This document shows, piece by piece, positions 35,557 to 43,617 of a stretch of 64,000 nucleotides of DNA. The stretch comes from Cohnella luojiensis. Its GTDB lineage: Bacteria; Bacillota; Bacilli; Paenibacillales; Paenibacillaceae. A model generated the notes under the pieces. It saw nothing but the letters and a program-made list of their open reading frames with translations, made no database searches and had not been told where the DNA came from. The stretch lies in contig NZ_SOMN01000017.1 in assembly GCF_004564235.1 (NCBI RefSeq), positions 44,403 to 108,402 of the forward strand. Direction: 5' to 3'. Every line of letters starts with the position of its first letter. Position 1 is the stretch's first letter. The position numbers were made by a program, and so were the translations under genes.

Positions 35557-35736
35557 GCGGACTCAGAATCCGCAATTTGCACGAATGACCCCTATTTTTT
35601 CATGCCCGCGGACAGAGGATCCGTTATTTGCCGAAAACCACTAGACGATAGAGTGTTAATGGGCAAATAGCGGAAACTGCGTCCGCTTGATGCTTTAAGT
35701 AGACACTTATATAGATATAGCGGCTGAGGTCCGCTT
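35557..35736. repeat. array E: four degenerate stem-loop units, 51-bp spaced pair
   Basis: Four copies of a GCGGAC-(6)-TCCGC hairpin occur in the 416-base gap between convergent nagA and the actin-like gene. Copies 1 and 2 begin at 35557 and 35608, exactly 51 bases apart, and are followed by ATTTGC. Copies 3 and 4 (near 35669 and 35719) are inverted and about 50 bases apart. Copy 2 continues TTATTTGCCGAAAAC, nearly the same as TTATTTGCCCAAAAC in array A, linking the two families. No coding potential is seen. Confidence 0.75.
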
Positions 35737-35784
35737 CAATAGATAAATGTGCAGAATCCATTCCAGCTTCCCGAACAAAAAAAA

Positions 35785-35827
35785 CGGGACTGTCCCGCAA
35801 GTCTGAGAAGACCTTGGGCTAGTCCTG
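35785..35827 (-). terminator. terminator after the actin-like gene, with GTCTGAGAAGAC inner hairpin
   Basis: On the minus strand GGACTAGCCC partly pairs with GGGACAGTCC, encloses AAGGTCTTCTCAGACTT, and ends in eight T. The inner element GTCTGAGAAGAC is identical to the one in the terminator at 7442-7486. Confidence 0.7.
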
Positions 35828-35855
35828 TTTCAATTTAGTAACGATATGTGTAGTT

Positions 35856-36950
35856 TTATACGGCTTCCGACTGGGAAGTTTTGTTCTTAGCCAGCTTGAG
35901 GTATCCATATACGTTCTGCAACTCGCTGTCGTCTACGAAACGGAGACGCATGTTCTCGGCCAATTCCAGAATATACGGCTTCAAGGCTGCAGCTCCGCCG
36001 CCAAGCACGTAGAAGCATTGGATATCCGGGTACTTCTTCCAACGTTTGCGGATGAGATCCACGATCTTCTGCGCGGCGCGGTTGAAGTAGTTATCGACGA
36101 TAGGCCGAATATCCGCTTGTCCCTCGCCCACTCGCTGAATGATGAACTGATTCTTGCGAATGCGTTGGACGAGCTTCGTGCGGCTCGGAAAGCGATAGCC
36201 GTATTGATCCTCGACTTCGCGGATGATCGAGTCCAGGTAGGACGCTAGTCCGAGCTGCTCGCCCGTGCTGAATTGATTGTCGATGCTCATTCGCTTCACG
36301 ACCGGGAAGTCCGTCGTTAAAGCCCCCATCTCGCAAATTCCGATACAACCGTAATACAGCTCTTCGTCCCGCACCTGCAAATTCTCGTGCGTAGCCATGT
36401 GGAACAGTGCGGCAGCGCCCTCGATCGAGACGATTGCCCTCCGTATGTTAACCCGAATCGTGCGCCCGTTCAGTTTCGGCGTCGATAAGAAAGTAACCTC
36501 ATGCTCGCCGACGAGCCGTTCTTCGAACGACTGGTGATAACGCGCGTAAGTCCGTACAGGCAAGCCCGTACCGATCACGTATTCCACTTGGTCGATCGTT
36601 TGCCCAGGCTGAAGCGAATGAGCTACGCTCGTCACGCTTGCGTACGCTAATGCCGTCAACGCGACGATAAGCGATTGGTCGCTCGTCGCTTTGTTGTCGG
36701 TATCCTCCAACTCCGCGTTGTCCTGATCCTCCGAAGCGAGCAGGCCTACGAAATATCGCTGGCTCTTCTTCTTCAATTTCGGGCTGTAAACCATAACGTC
36801 AAGCGCCTTCAGGGACGAATCTTCCTCTTGAAGAACATGCCTCTCGTAACCCGGCGATACGATGTTCGGAATAATGACAGGTTCATTCGAGCCGCTTACG
36901 ACTAATTTGACGCTGTCGTTACCAATATCTATTCCCGCTAACTTAATCAT
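35856..36950 (-). CDS. chromosomal ParM/StbA-family actin-like protein
   Basis: A 364-residue actin-fold ATPase. It starts LAGIDIGNDSVKLVVSG (phosphate-1 loop); a second strand pair occurs at YYGCIGICEMGALTTDF (phosphate-2) and the adenosine loop at YVLGGGAAALKPYI. I choose ATG 36950, 6 bases after GGGGAGG; a neighbouring ATG at 36953 is only 3 bases from it. ParM/StbA proteins make plasmid-segregating filaments, but no plasmid partition partner is present. It is divergent from an M23 peptidase-bactofilin operon, so a cell-envelope role is my inference. Confidence 0.85.
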   Translation of the reverse strand: MIKLAGIDIGNDSVKLVVSGSNEPVIIPNIVSPGYERHVLQEEDSSLKALDVMVYSPKLKKKSQRYFVGLLASEDQDNAELEDTDNKATSDQSLIVALTALAYASVTSVAHSLQPGQTIDQVEYVIGTGLPVRTYARYHQSFEERLVGEHEVTFLSTPKLNGRTIRVNIRRAIVSIEGAAALFHMATHENLQVRDEELYYGCIGICEMGALTTDFPVVKRMSIDNQFSTGEQLGLASYLDSIIREVEDQYGYRFPSRTKLVQRIRKNQFIIQRVGEGQADIRPIVDNYFNRAAQKIVDLIRKRWKKYPDIQCFYVLGGGAAALKPYILELAENMRLRFVDDSELQNVYGYLKLAKNKTSQSEAV

Positions 36951-37128
36951 CATGAACCTCCCCGGCTCCAACCTTTACGACTTGCTTTTATATTGGATTC
37001 GCCCTGTTGCGACAAAATCCTCCTTTTCCACTATTGATTCTTTTGATTTTTTTAGATAAAAAAGGAATATGCGAAAATTGTGTCGAAGTATGTTGGGATG
37101 AAGATGTAGAATAATCAGGAGGAAAGTC

Positions 37129-38148
37129 ATGAGATGGCGGCATAAAAAATTCACCTTCATGGTGATCCCCGATGCGAACAACAAGGTGATGCGTTTTCAG
37201 CTATCTGCAATCATCCTCGTTACGGGACTAATCATAGCAGCAGCGTTGCTTGCAAGCAGCATAACTGCCATTTTGCTTTATCAAGGCAATACCGGCCAGA
37301 TCGGGGAACTTAAGCAGCAATTGTCTTCCGCGACCGGCGATTACGAGCAGATCATCGATGGCAAGAACGAACATATCGACGAGCTTCAGACGGATCTTGC
37401 CGATCTCTCCGAGCAAGCTAAGAAAATCAACACCCGAATGAACGACATCGAGAAACTAGAATCGGAATTAAAGGAAATGGCAGGCATTGAGACCAAGGAT
37501 TCCGATAAGGCCAAAGTTGCCGGCAAATCGTCTACCGGGCAAGAAACCGACGATGAGGGTCAATTCGCCATGGACGGAGGAAAGGGTGGCGAAGAGCTCC
37601 CTGTAACCGAGGAAGAAATGGATCTTCTTGTCGATCAAACCATGAACGCGTTCCATTCTCTCGAAGATCAAATCGAATGGATGAAGCCGGAGCTGGAGTT
37701 GACCAAAGAAGCCGTCGCCAAACAGCAGAAGCTTCTTGCCGTAACTCCGACGATATGGCCTACGGACTCCCGGAGAATTACTTCGACCTTCGGAATCCGC
37801 AAGGATCCTTTCACTAGTCGGGCAACTTATCATGCCGGGCTCGACATCGGCGGAGATACCGGGGACTCGATTTACGCGGCGGCTGACGGCACCGTTATCG
37901 AGGCGGAATACAGCAGTTCCCATGGCAATAACGTACTCATTGCTCACTCCAACGGATTACGTACGCATTACTCTCACCTTAGCAAAATTCTTACCGAGGC
38001 AGGAACCAAAGTAAGCAAAGGCGATATTATAGCCGAGCTTGGATCAACCGGGCGCAGCACGGGCCCTCATCTTCATTACGAAGTCATCATAAACGGCGAG
38101 AACGTTGATCCGCGACCCTACCTTAAAGCAACTAGAAGGAGTAAGTGA
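37129..38148 (+). CDS. membrane-anchored M23 peptidoglycan endopeptidase
   Basis: A 339-residue protein with one N-terminal membrane helix (LSAIILVTGLIIAAALLASS), a coiled-coil stretch (about residues 60-125, IGELKQQLSSA, IDELQTDLADL), an acidic linker and a C-terminal M23 domain. The zinc/catalytic motifs are intact: HAGLDIGGD, HYSHL and HLHYEV. It should cut peptidoglycan peptide bridges at the outer face. AGGAGG is 6 bases before ATG. Its stop overlaps the GTG/ATG region of the bactofilin gene. Bactofilin-M23 pairs are known to shape cells in several phyla. Confidence 0.93.
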   Translation: MRWRHKKFTFMVIPDANNKVMRFQLSAIILVTGLIIAAALLASSITAILLYQGNTGQIGELKQQLSSATGDYEQIIDGKNEHIDELQTDLADLSEQAKKINTRMNDIEKLESELKEMAGIETKDSDKAKVAGKSSTGQETDDEGQFAMDGGKGGEELPVTEEEMDLLVDQTMNAFHSLEDQIEWMKPELELTKEAVAKQQKLLAVTPTIWPTDSRRITSTFGIRKDPFTSRATYHAGLDIGGDTGDSIYAAADGTVIEAEYSSSHGNNVLIAHSNGLRTHYSHLSKILTEAGTKVSKGDIIAELGSTGRSTGPHLHYEVIINGENVDPRPYLKATRRSK

Positions 38149-38150
38149 CG

Positions 38151-38606
38151 ATGTTTAAGAAGAAGAAAAGCAAGATCGACCCTAACATGACGGATACTTT
38201 AATCGGCGAAGGAACGTCTTTCGAAGGCAAAATAAAATCGGAAGGCGGAATACGGGTCGAAGGGGAAATGGTGGGAGACATCGAATGCGCCGGCGACATT
38301 ACGATCGGCGAGCACGGGGTGTCCCGCTCGAACATCAAAGCCCGCAACGTGATCGTAGCCGGCAAGGTCATCGGCAATGTCGCCGCTTCAGGGAAATTGA
38401 CCATTAAAGCTACGGGAAAGCTTCACGGCAACCTCTCCGCGCTTGAGCTCTCGATCGAATCCGGAGGCCTCTTCCAAGGGTCTAGCAGAATGGACATGAA
38501 AGACGCTCCCTTCGTTGCCGAAGAAAAAACCCCTCCGCGAGAGCCGGAAGCAATCGTTCCCCAAGCTCCCGAAGGAGATGCGGTATCCGTACTCAAAACG
38601 TGGTAG
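38151..38606 (+). CDS. bactofilin (polymer-forming cytoskeletal protein)
   Basis: A 151-residue bactofilin. I start it at ATG 38151, 9 bases after AAGGAG; a GTG at 38145 is too close to that site. The central beta-helix shows the regular pattern TLIGEGTSFEGKIKSEGGIR, VEGEMVGDIECAGDITIGEH and IKATGKLHGNLSALELSIE. A short basic head (MFKKKKSK) could touch membrane and a Pro/Glu-rich tail follows. It should polymerise without nucleotide and may localise the upstream M23 peptidase. Confidence 0.93.
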   Translation: MFKKKKSKIDPNMTDTLIGEGTSFEGKIKSEGGIRVEGEMVGDIECAGDITIGEHGVSRSNIKARNVIVAGKVIGNVAASGKLTIKATGKLHGNLSALELSIESGGLFQGSSRMDMKDAPFVAEEKTPPREPEAIVPQAPEGDAVSVLKTW

Positions 38607-38616
38607 GTTTGCGCGC

Positions 38617-38656
38617 CCTTCCGTACTTCGTGTATCATTCATAGTAGAACGGAAGG
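38617..38656 (+). promoter_or_regulatory. inverted repeat masking the ribosome binding site
   Basis: CCTTCCGT (38617-38624) is the exact complement of ACGGAAGG (38649-38656), the latter containing the GGAAGG ribosome binding site of the next gene. Folding would hide the site and reduce its translation relative to the bactofilin upstream. Confidence 0.5.
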
Positions 38657-38665
38657 TTGACTGGA

Positions 38666-39523
38666 GTGAGCGAATTGGAAGACTTGAAGAAGGCATACGA
38701 AATACTGGGTTTGCCGGAAGACGCGACCCGGGAACAGGTAGAGAACCGTTATTTCATCTTGATGAAGCGCGCACGATCCGAGAAAAGCCGCAGCGGGGAA
38801 GACGACGAAGAAAATCAAGGTTTGGACCTTTCGGAGATTAATCGGGCCTATAATCTCGTGCTCGGAATCGAGTCGGAGAAAATCAGCACCGTCGAGAAGC
38901 CTACGAAGACGGCCCACTTCTTCCACTATTATAAATTCCATGTCATTATCGGACTCGTACTCGTGCTTCTCGCCGGCTATTTCATCAAAGAAGGCATCGA
39001 CAAGAGAAGGGAAGCCGCCAATACGCCTCCGGCCAATCTATCCGTAAGCGTATTCGGTAACTTCTACTTCGCGGACATGGAAGCGCTGGAGCAGAATATG
39101 CTGACGCTCATTCCCGATTGGAAGCGAATCAAGACTACGCTAGTATTCGTTCCTACCGAAATCAAGAGCCAACAAGATATGGCCATGCAACAGAAAAGCA
39201 TACTCATGCTTATGACAGAGAAGTCCGAGCTCTATATTACGGACAAGAAAAACTTTGAAAGCTTAACCGTTCAGGGGGCATTCATCCGATTGGACGATTT
39301 CGCGAAAGCAACCGGAATGACGCTTCCGCAGGATAAGGTCCGCACTGCCAAAGCCGAAGAGGATACCGAAGATCATCCTTACGGAATCGATATTGCAGGC
39401 AACCCGATATTCCAAGGCATAGAGCTGTCAGGAGAGAGTCCAATTATTGCTATCCGCGCTAGCGAAGAGAAATGGGACGATACCCGCAAGCTGCTGGAGA
39501 AGTTAATTCAAACAACGCCATAA
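38666..39523 (+). CDS. single-pass membrane protein with degenerate J-like N-terminus
   Basis: A 285-residue protein. I start it at GTG 38666, 9 bases after GGAAGG; a TTG at 38657 touches that site. Residues about 3-70 resemble a J domain (LKKAYEILGLPEDATREQVENRYFIL ... SEINRAYNLVLG, by pattern) but lack the HPD tripeptide needed to stimulate DnaK, so it is probably a protein-interaction module. One membrane helix (FHVIIGLVLVLLAGYFI) follows, then an outer domain of about 170 residues of unknown fold. It is third in the M23-bactofilin operon and is ended by a strong terminator. Confidence 0.8.
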   Translation: MSELEDLKKAYEILGLPEDATREQVENRYFILMKRARSEKSRSGEDDEENQGLDLSEINRAYNLVLGIESEKISTVEKPTKTAHFFHYYKFHVIIGLVLVLLAGYFIKEGIDKRREAANTPPANLSVSVFGNFYFADMEALEQNMLTLIPDWKRIKTTLVFVPTEIKSQQDMAMQQKSILMLMTEKSELYITDKKNFESLTVQGAFIRLDDFAKATGMTLPQDKVRTAKAEEDTEDHPYGIDIAGNPIFQGIELSGESPIIAIRASEEKWDDTRKLLEKLIQTTP

Positions 39524-39529
39524 ACATGC

Positions 39530-39573
39530 AAAAAGCGGATGCGTCAGGTGAAAACCTCTCGCATCCGCTTTTT
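39530..39573. terminator. strong bidirectional terminator
   Basis: AAAAAGCGGATGCG (39530-39543) is the exact complement of CGCATCCGCTTTTT (39560-39573). It works for both the J-like gene (+) and the convergent DUF1294 gene (-). Confidence 0.9.
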
Positions 39574-39584
39574 GATACATACCG

Positions 39585-39848
39585 TTATCTACCGACTAGC
39601 CAAATGCCAATAATCGCCTGAACGATGAGTACCGCAGGCATACCGACGACGAACGAAACATGTTTGGTCTTGTGCCGCCAAATTCTCATCGCGGCGATAG
39701 CCCCGATAGCTCCTCCAACGGCGGCCGTCAGGAATAACGTCCTCTCGGGTACCCTCCTGCCGCGGTTCCTTGCCTGAGACTTATCATGCGCCATGAGAAA
39801 GAGCGCTAATAGATTAATGCCTATGAGGTAACCGATTAACCATTGCAT
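39585..39848 (-). CDS. DUF1294 membrane protein
   Basis: An 87-residue protein with three hydrophobic segments and the DUF1294 core: AHDKSQARNRGRRVPERTL followed by AVGGAIGAIAAMRIWRHKT and a C-terminal helix. Function unknown. ATG 39848 is preceded by a GGGGGC stretch. It is a single-gene unit. Confidence 0.88.
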   Translation of the reverse strand: MQWLIGYLIGINLLALFLMAHDKSQARNRGRRVPERTLFLTAAVGGAIGAIAAMRIWRHKTKHVSFVVGMPAVLIVQAIIGIWLVGR

Positions 39849-39951
39849 TTCTTTGCCCCCTGCTCCCCTTGCTTATCAAATTGTACAACTTTTATTCTCT
39901 CCGCGAAACAAGGGGATTAGGGGATATTCTATGCTTGCCATGCTCGCACGG

Positions 39952-42024
39952 CTAATTTCTCCTGAAGCTCAAGATATACGGCGTTGAACCGTCGCTTGTT
40001 TTTAATCCGTTCCATCCCGCGGCATCGGTAATGATATTCGGCTGAAAAGACATCTCGTAGTTCTTATTGATTTCCAGCTCATCCTTCAACCTGAGAACGA
40101 CCTCCGTTACGATCTTGTTCGTATCGTTCAGCTCGTCGTAATCGATATTCACAGTATCGCCGTCCTTCACACGGATTCGGAAGGCCGTCTCGTTAACATT
40201 TTTGACCGGTTCGCTGAAAATCACTTTTATCCTCTTGCTGTCGAGCACGACGGCTTGGGTCACGTACGGAATCCAATTATCGGTTACGGTCCCTCCGAAT
40301 TCCTTATAATTCGAATCGTTTGTCGTCACCAATCCCGAAACTCCAGATACGCGAGCGCCGTACCAGTGACCCGTAACGAACAAATCGGGGTTGCTTGATT
40401 TGTTGCGGAATTGGATGGTTACCGCCCGGTCGCTTCCCGGCTTCCATTGGACGAAGGCGCTCCAATCCGTCATGGATACTTGCGAGCCGTTATCCTTCAA
40501 TGCGGTCAGTTTTAGATTGTTCACGTCAGACCCCGTTATGGCGCGATCGAACGTCACTTCCACCGTGTTCTGGTTAATGGCCTTAATCTCTTGCAGATTG
40601 ACGGGAACGATCGGATTGGAAACCGCGCCGAACTTCCAACTGGAGGACGAATCCATAACATTGCCCGCGACATCCGGAATGCCGCTAACGGTTAAAGTGT
40701 AGAAGCTTCCGTCTTGCTGCTGCGTTGTCTTTAAGATTACGGTTTGCCCATCGCTGTTCAAAGTCGCTTGAGCGACCGCTAATCCTTTATCGATGGAGTA
40801 ATGGTAAGTTTGAACCGCGTGATGCGGATCGATCTTCTCGCTGAATTTGACGCTTACCAAGGCTGTGTTAGTATCAACCTTTACCTCGGTTACTTTCGGC
40901 TTCGTATTATCGTTGCTGCCTACGAAATACAAGTCATTGCGCGTGTCCATGACGTTGCCGGCCAAATCCTTAACGTTGCGGACCGTTAACTGGTAGGTTC
41001 TCCCATCCGTCTGATCCGATGTGGTGAAGATCACCTTGCGCGCGTCGGACGACAGCTGAAGGGTCCTTATTTTTAAGCCGTTATTTAATAAAAAGTTGTT
41101 GGAGTTCGTTGCGGAATTCTGCTCTACCGGCTCCGAGAAAGTAATCTCGAATACCTTATTCGGTAATCTAACCGGCTGCGATACGATGTACGGCTTGGTC
41201 GCGTCATCCGGAGTGGATGTGTAAGTCCAAGAGATTCCGTCGATCGTTAACGTGTGAACCACGCCGCCAAGCTGCCGATCCGTCCATAGCACAATCGACA
41301 TCCCGTCCTGGCTTATCGTTGCTTGATGAATGGTCCGAATGTTACCATAAGCATCCTTGAGCGCGAACCTGCTCTTATCCGCGGTATCGGTCCATTGCTG
41401 TAAATTTACTCTCACCGATTGGTTCGAGAGCTGGTCTACGGAGCGAATACGAAGCGGTTCGATATGGGTGTCTTCATAGACGGCATAAGCCGCCTCGACC
41501 AACAGTCCACGAGTCGCGTCCACTGTGTAATCGCTAAGTTGCGGAATCAATTGACGATCTAACGCCAGGCTGACCGCTCCTCTCGCCCATTTGGACACTT
41601 TGCCGGTAACCGGCGTATTTCCTCCTCCCGATAAACCGTAGCTTCGAATGAATATCACGGCCATCTGCTCTACCGTGACGTTCTGCAGGGGAGCGAACGT
41701 TCTAGCTTTGGTCCCTTTCATCAGCCCTGCCCGGTTGACCGTTTCGATCTCGCGATAAGACCATCGAGTTTTCAGTACGTCGTCGAAACTCGGCGAATAA
41801 GCCTGTACTGGCAACTCCAGCAAGCGGAATAGAACCGCAGCCAGTTGCTCCCGCGACATGGTCTCGTAAAGGCGTGAACTGCCATCCGCGAACCCGGTGA
41901 AAATGTTTTTCTGCCTGAGCACTTCGTACTTCTGCTCCGTCGATAAATTCGATGCTCCCATAACTTTAAACGGCATGCTGAATAACATGAACATAGCAAG
42001 CAATCCCGCAATCGTCTTCCTCAT
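39952..42024 (-). CDS. S-layer-homology surface protein with bacterial Ig-like domains
   Basis: A 690-residue exported protein. The signal peptide (KTIAGLLAMFMLFSMPFKVMGA) is followed by two to three SLH motifs up to about residue 200 (FTGFADGSSRLYETMSREQLAAVLF, RSYGLSGGGNTPVTG), which bind pyruvylated wall polymer. Four or five SbsA-type Ig-like repeats follow, recognisable by VFEITFSEPVEQNSATNSNN, VSVKFSEKIDPHH, VEVTFDRAITG and IKVIFSEPVKNV. ATG 42024 has AAGGAGG upstream. It probably is a wall-anchored structural or adhesive protein. Array C and a MITE-like element lie in its upstream region. Confidence 0.88.
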   Translation of the reverse strand: MRKTIAGLLAMFMLFSMPFKVMGASNLSTEQKYEVLRQKNIFTGFADGSSRLYETMSREQLAAVLFRLLELPVQAYSPSFDDVLKTRWSYREIETVNRAGLMKGTKARTFAPLQNVTVEQMAVIFIRSYGLSGGGNTPVTGKVSKWARGAVSLALDRQLIPQLSDYTVDATRGLLVEAAYAVYEDTHIEPLRIRSVDQLSNQSVRVNLQQWTDTADKSRFALKDAYGNIRTIHQATISQDGMSIVLWTDRQLGGVVHTLTIDGISWTYTSTPDDATKPYIVSQPVRLPNKVFEITFSEPVEQNSATNSNNFLLNNGLKIRTLQLSSDARKVIFTTSDQTDGRTYQLTVRNVKDLAGNVMDTRNDLYFVGSNDNTKPKVTEVKVDTNTALVSVKFSEKIDPHHAVQTYHYSIDKGLAVAQATLNSDGQTVILKTTQQQDGSFYTLTVSGIPDVAGNVMDSSSSWKFGAVSNPIVPVNLQEIKAINQNTVEVTFDRAITGSDVNNLKLTALKDNGSQVSMTDWSAFVQWKPGSDRAVTIQFRNKSSNPDLFVTGHWYGARVSGVSGLVTTNDSNYKEFGGTVTDNWIPYVTQAVVLDSKRIKVIFSEPVKNVNETAFRIRVKDGDTVNIDYDELNDTNKIVTEVVLRLKDELEINKNYEMSFQPNIITDAAGWNGLKTSDGSTPYILSFRRN

Positions 42025-42192
42025 CTCGCTACCTCCTTATAAACTAGACACAGTTCTGTGAGTGCAATGAGTTTGACGCTGGTCAGATACGTTTTGTTTC
42101 TATTATTAGAAAATTCTTAAAAAAAAGATACGCATGGTATCGACTTGTCCAACAGCGATAGGTGCCGCGGAGCGAATTTCGGGCATTTAGTA

Positions 42193-42365
42193 CCACGTGG
42201 CGGTTACTACTTAGGTCTCCTTTTTTTAGGGAGCGATGAAGGCACTTTTTTGGCCTTCGCGCTTCATGCTCATTAGGTTGCGGCGCGATGAAGGCACTTT
42301 TTGGGCCTTGAATAGCTATAGAGAATAGTAAATATGGGGAGACCTAAGTAGTAACCACGTGGCGG
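42193..42365. mobile_element. 151-bp MITE-like element with 17-bp inverted repeats and 11-bp target duplication
   Basis: The element 42204-42354 has perfect 17-base terminal inverted repeats (TTACTACTTAGGTCTCC at 42204-42220, its complement at 42338-42354). It is flanked by the identical direct repeat CCACGTGGCGG (42193-42203 and 42355-42365), the expected target-site duplication. The interior is non-coding and carries two copies of GCGATGAAGGCACTTTTT and a hairpin. Such elements are mobilised by a transposase encoded elsewhere, and none is in the window. The target itself is a repeat-rich intergenic region. Confidence 0.85.
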
Positions 42366-42381
42366 TATTATTCCGCCATAC

Positions 42382-42575
42382 GGCCAAAATGACCGTTTCA
42401 AATGCGAAATTGGCTAAGTGAACGTTTGAGGTGGTCAAAATGACCGTTTCAGCGCGCAAATCGAAACATAGATGCCTAGTTTAGGCGTCATGACGGTCAA
42501 AGTGACCGTCTCAAATGCGAAGGTAGCTCAGTGAACGTGTGAGGTGATCAAAATGACCGTTTCGGATTTTCCCTG
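42382..42575. repeat. array C: four units with GGTCA-AAA-TGACC hairpin
   Basis: Hairpin starts are at 42382, 42433, 42495 and 42546, so intervals are 51, 62 and 51 bases. The common unit is GGTCAAAATGACCGTTTC followed by AAATGCGAA...GTGAACGTTTGAGGT. The second unit has 11 extra bases and a divergent middle. The array lies 3' of the phosphoesterase gene and next to the MITE-like element. No coding potential. Confidence 0.85.
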
Positions 42576-42599
42576 AGCTAATTTGATGGTCAGAAAAGA

Positions 42600-42646
42600 A
42601 AAAAGCCCTCCCCTATATGCGCTGGGCATTAGGGAAGAGCTTTATA
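42600..42646 (-). terminator. intrinsic terminator after the phosphoesterase gene
   Basis: On the minus strand AAAGCTCTTCCCTA pairs imperfectly with TAGGGGAGGGCTTT and is followed by TTTTC, 9 bases past the stop. Confidence 0.65.
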
Positions 42647-42654
42647 ATAGTCTT

Positions 42655-43593
42655 CTAAGCTCGAGAAAACCGATTCGGGGAATGCTTGCGGGGATTCAGC
42701 ACTTTCTTGCCATTCGCCAAGCGATGCCAGGAGATATAATCCTGATCGCGCCGAAGTTGAATCACTCGCGCACCTCTTTGGAATAGCCATCGCCCGTAAG
42801 TGTTGTAACCGGTGGCCCGTCCATAGCTTAATCTTATTCCATGCAGCATTCCGGAATAATCGTTAATGTGGTCATGGCCGCAAAAAATTCCCATAACGCC
42901 TCCGGACTGGACCATCGCCGCGAACAGACCCGAATTGAGCTTGGGCGATTGGACCCGCTCATACCGATGCCCATAACACGTGCCGTAATTCCACACCTCC
43001 CGGTATTCCGGCAGAGGAATATGCTGAAAGGCTAGCGCCGGAACCGGAACGCCTGCATTTTCTTCCCGCAGCGATCTGGATTGCGCTTGGTACCAATCCA
43101 CCTGGCTTTGACGAATCCAGTCATATCCCGCAACTCCCGCCAACGCCGAATACCCGCCGCTATCAAGAAAATAAAGAGCTGCCGCAGTCGTATCGTCCGA
43201 ATCCGCAATCCGGACGACGAAATTGCCTACCCCATCTATTTCCGCAGGACCTGCTTCCGCAATCGTACCCGCGTGCTCGAGCTGAATGCCCATTAGATGC
43301 TCCCTGGTCACGATCCCTTCGCAATCATGGTTGCCGAATACGGCCGCCCAAGGAATGCCGCTCTTCTCGGCAACCGACACCGCATCCCTGTATGATTGCA
43401 GCGGATCCTTGCAGCATAGGCTCTCGATTACGTCTCCCGTAAAGACGATGAGATCCGGATTTTCCTCAGTCAGCACCCGCTCCATAAGCGCTTTAGTGCG
43501 CATATCCTTCGGTTCGCCGTTTTGCCAGTGAAGGTCGGTAAATTGCACGATCGTGAACGTTCCGTCGGATCGAAACCTCAGTTTTCTGTTCAT
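42655..43593 (-). CDS. calcineurin-like metallophosphoesterase
   Basis: A 312-residue enzyme with all metal motifs of the family: FTDLHWQ, VFTGDVIES, AVFGNHDCEG, and FCGHDHINDYSG. It resembles the DcpA/Ted1-like phosphoesterases, which are cytoplasmic or secreted; no signal peptide is seen here. The substrate is unknown. GCGAGG precedes the ATG. It is next to DUF1904 on the same strand (24 bases). Confidence 0.9.
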   Translation of the reverse strand: MNRKLRFRSDGTFTIVQFTDLHWQNGEPKDMRTKALMERVLTEENPDLIVFTGDVIESLCCKDPLQSYRDAVSVAEKSGIPWAAVFGNHDCEGIVTREHLMGIQLEHAGTIAEAGPAEIDGVGNFVVRIADSDDTTAAALYFLDSGGYSALAGVAGYDWIRQSQVDWYQAQSRSLREENAGVPVPALAFQHIPLPEYREVWNYGTCYGHRYERVQSPKLNSGLFAAMVQSGGVMGIFCGHDHINDYSGMLHGIRLSYGRATGYNTYGRWLFQRGARVIQLRRDQDYISWHRLANGKKVLNPRKHSPNRFSRA

Positions 43594-43617
43594 ACGAATG
43601 ACCTCGCAATCGACATG

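Noticed and set aside
36951..37128. Plasmid partition centromere beside the actin-like gene
   Set aside because: No iterated sites or ParR-like gene are present in this divergent region.
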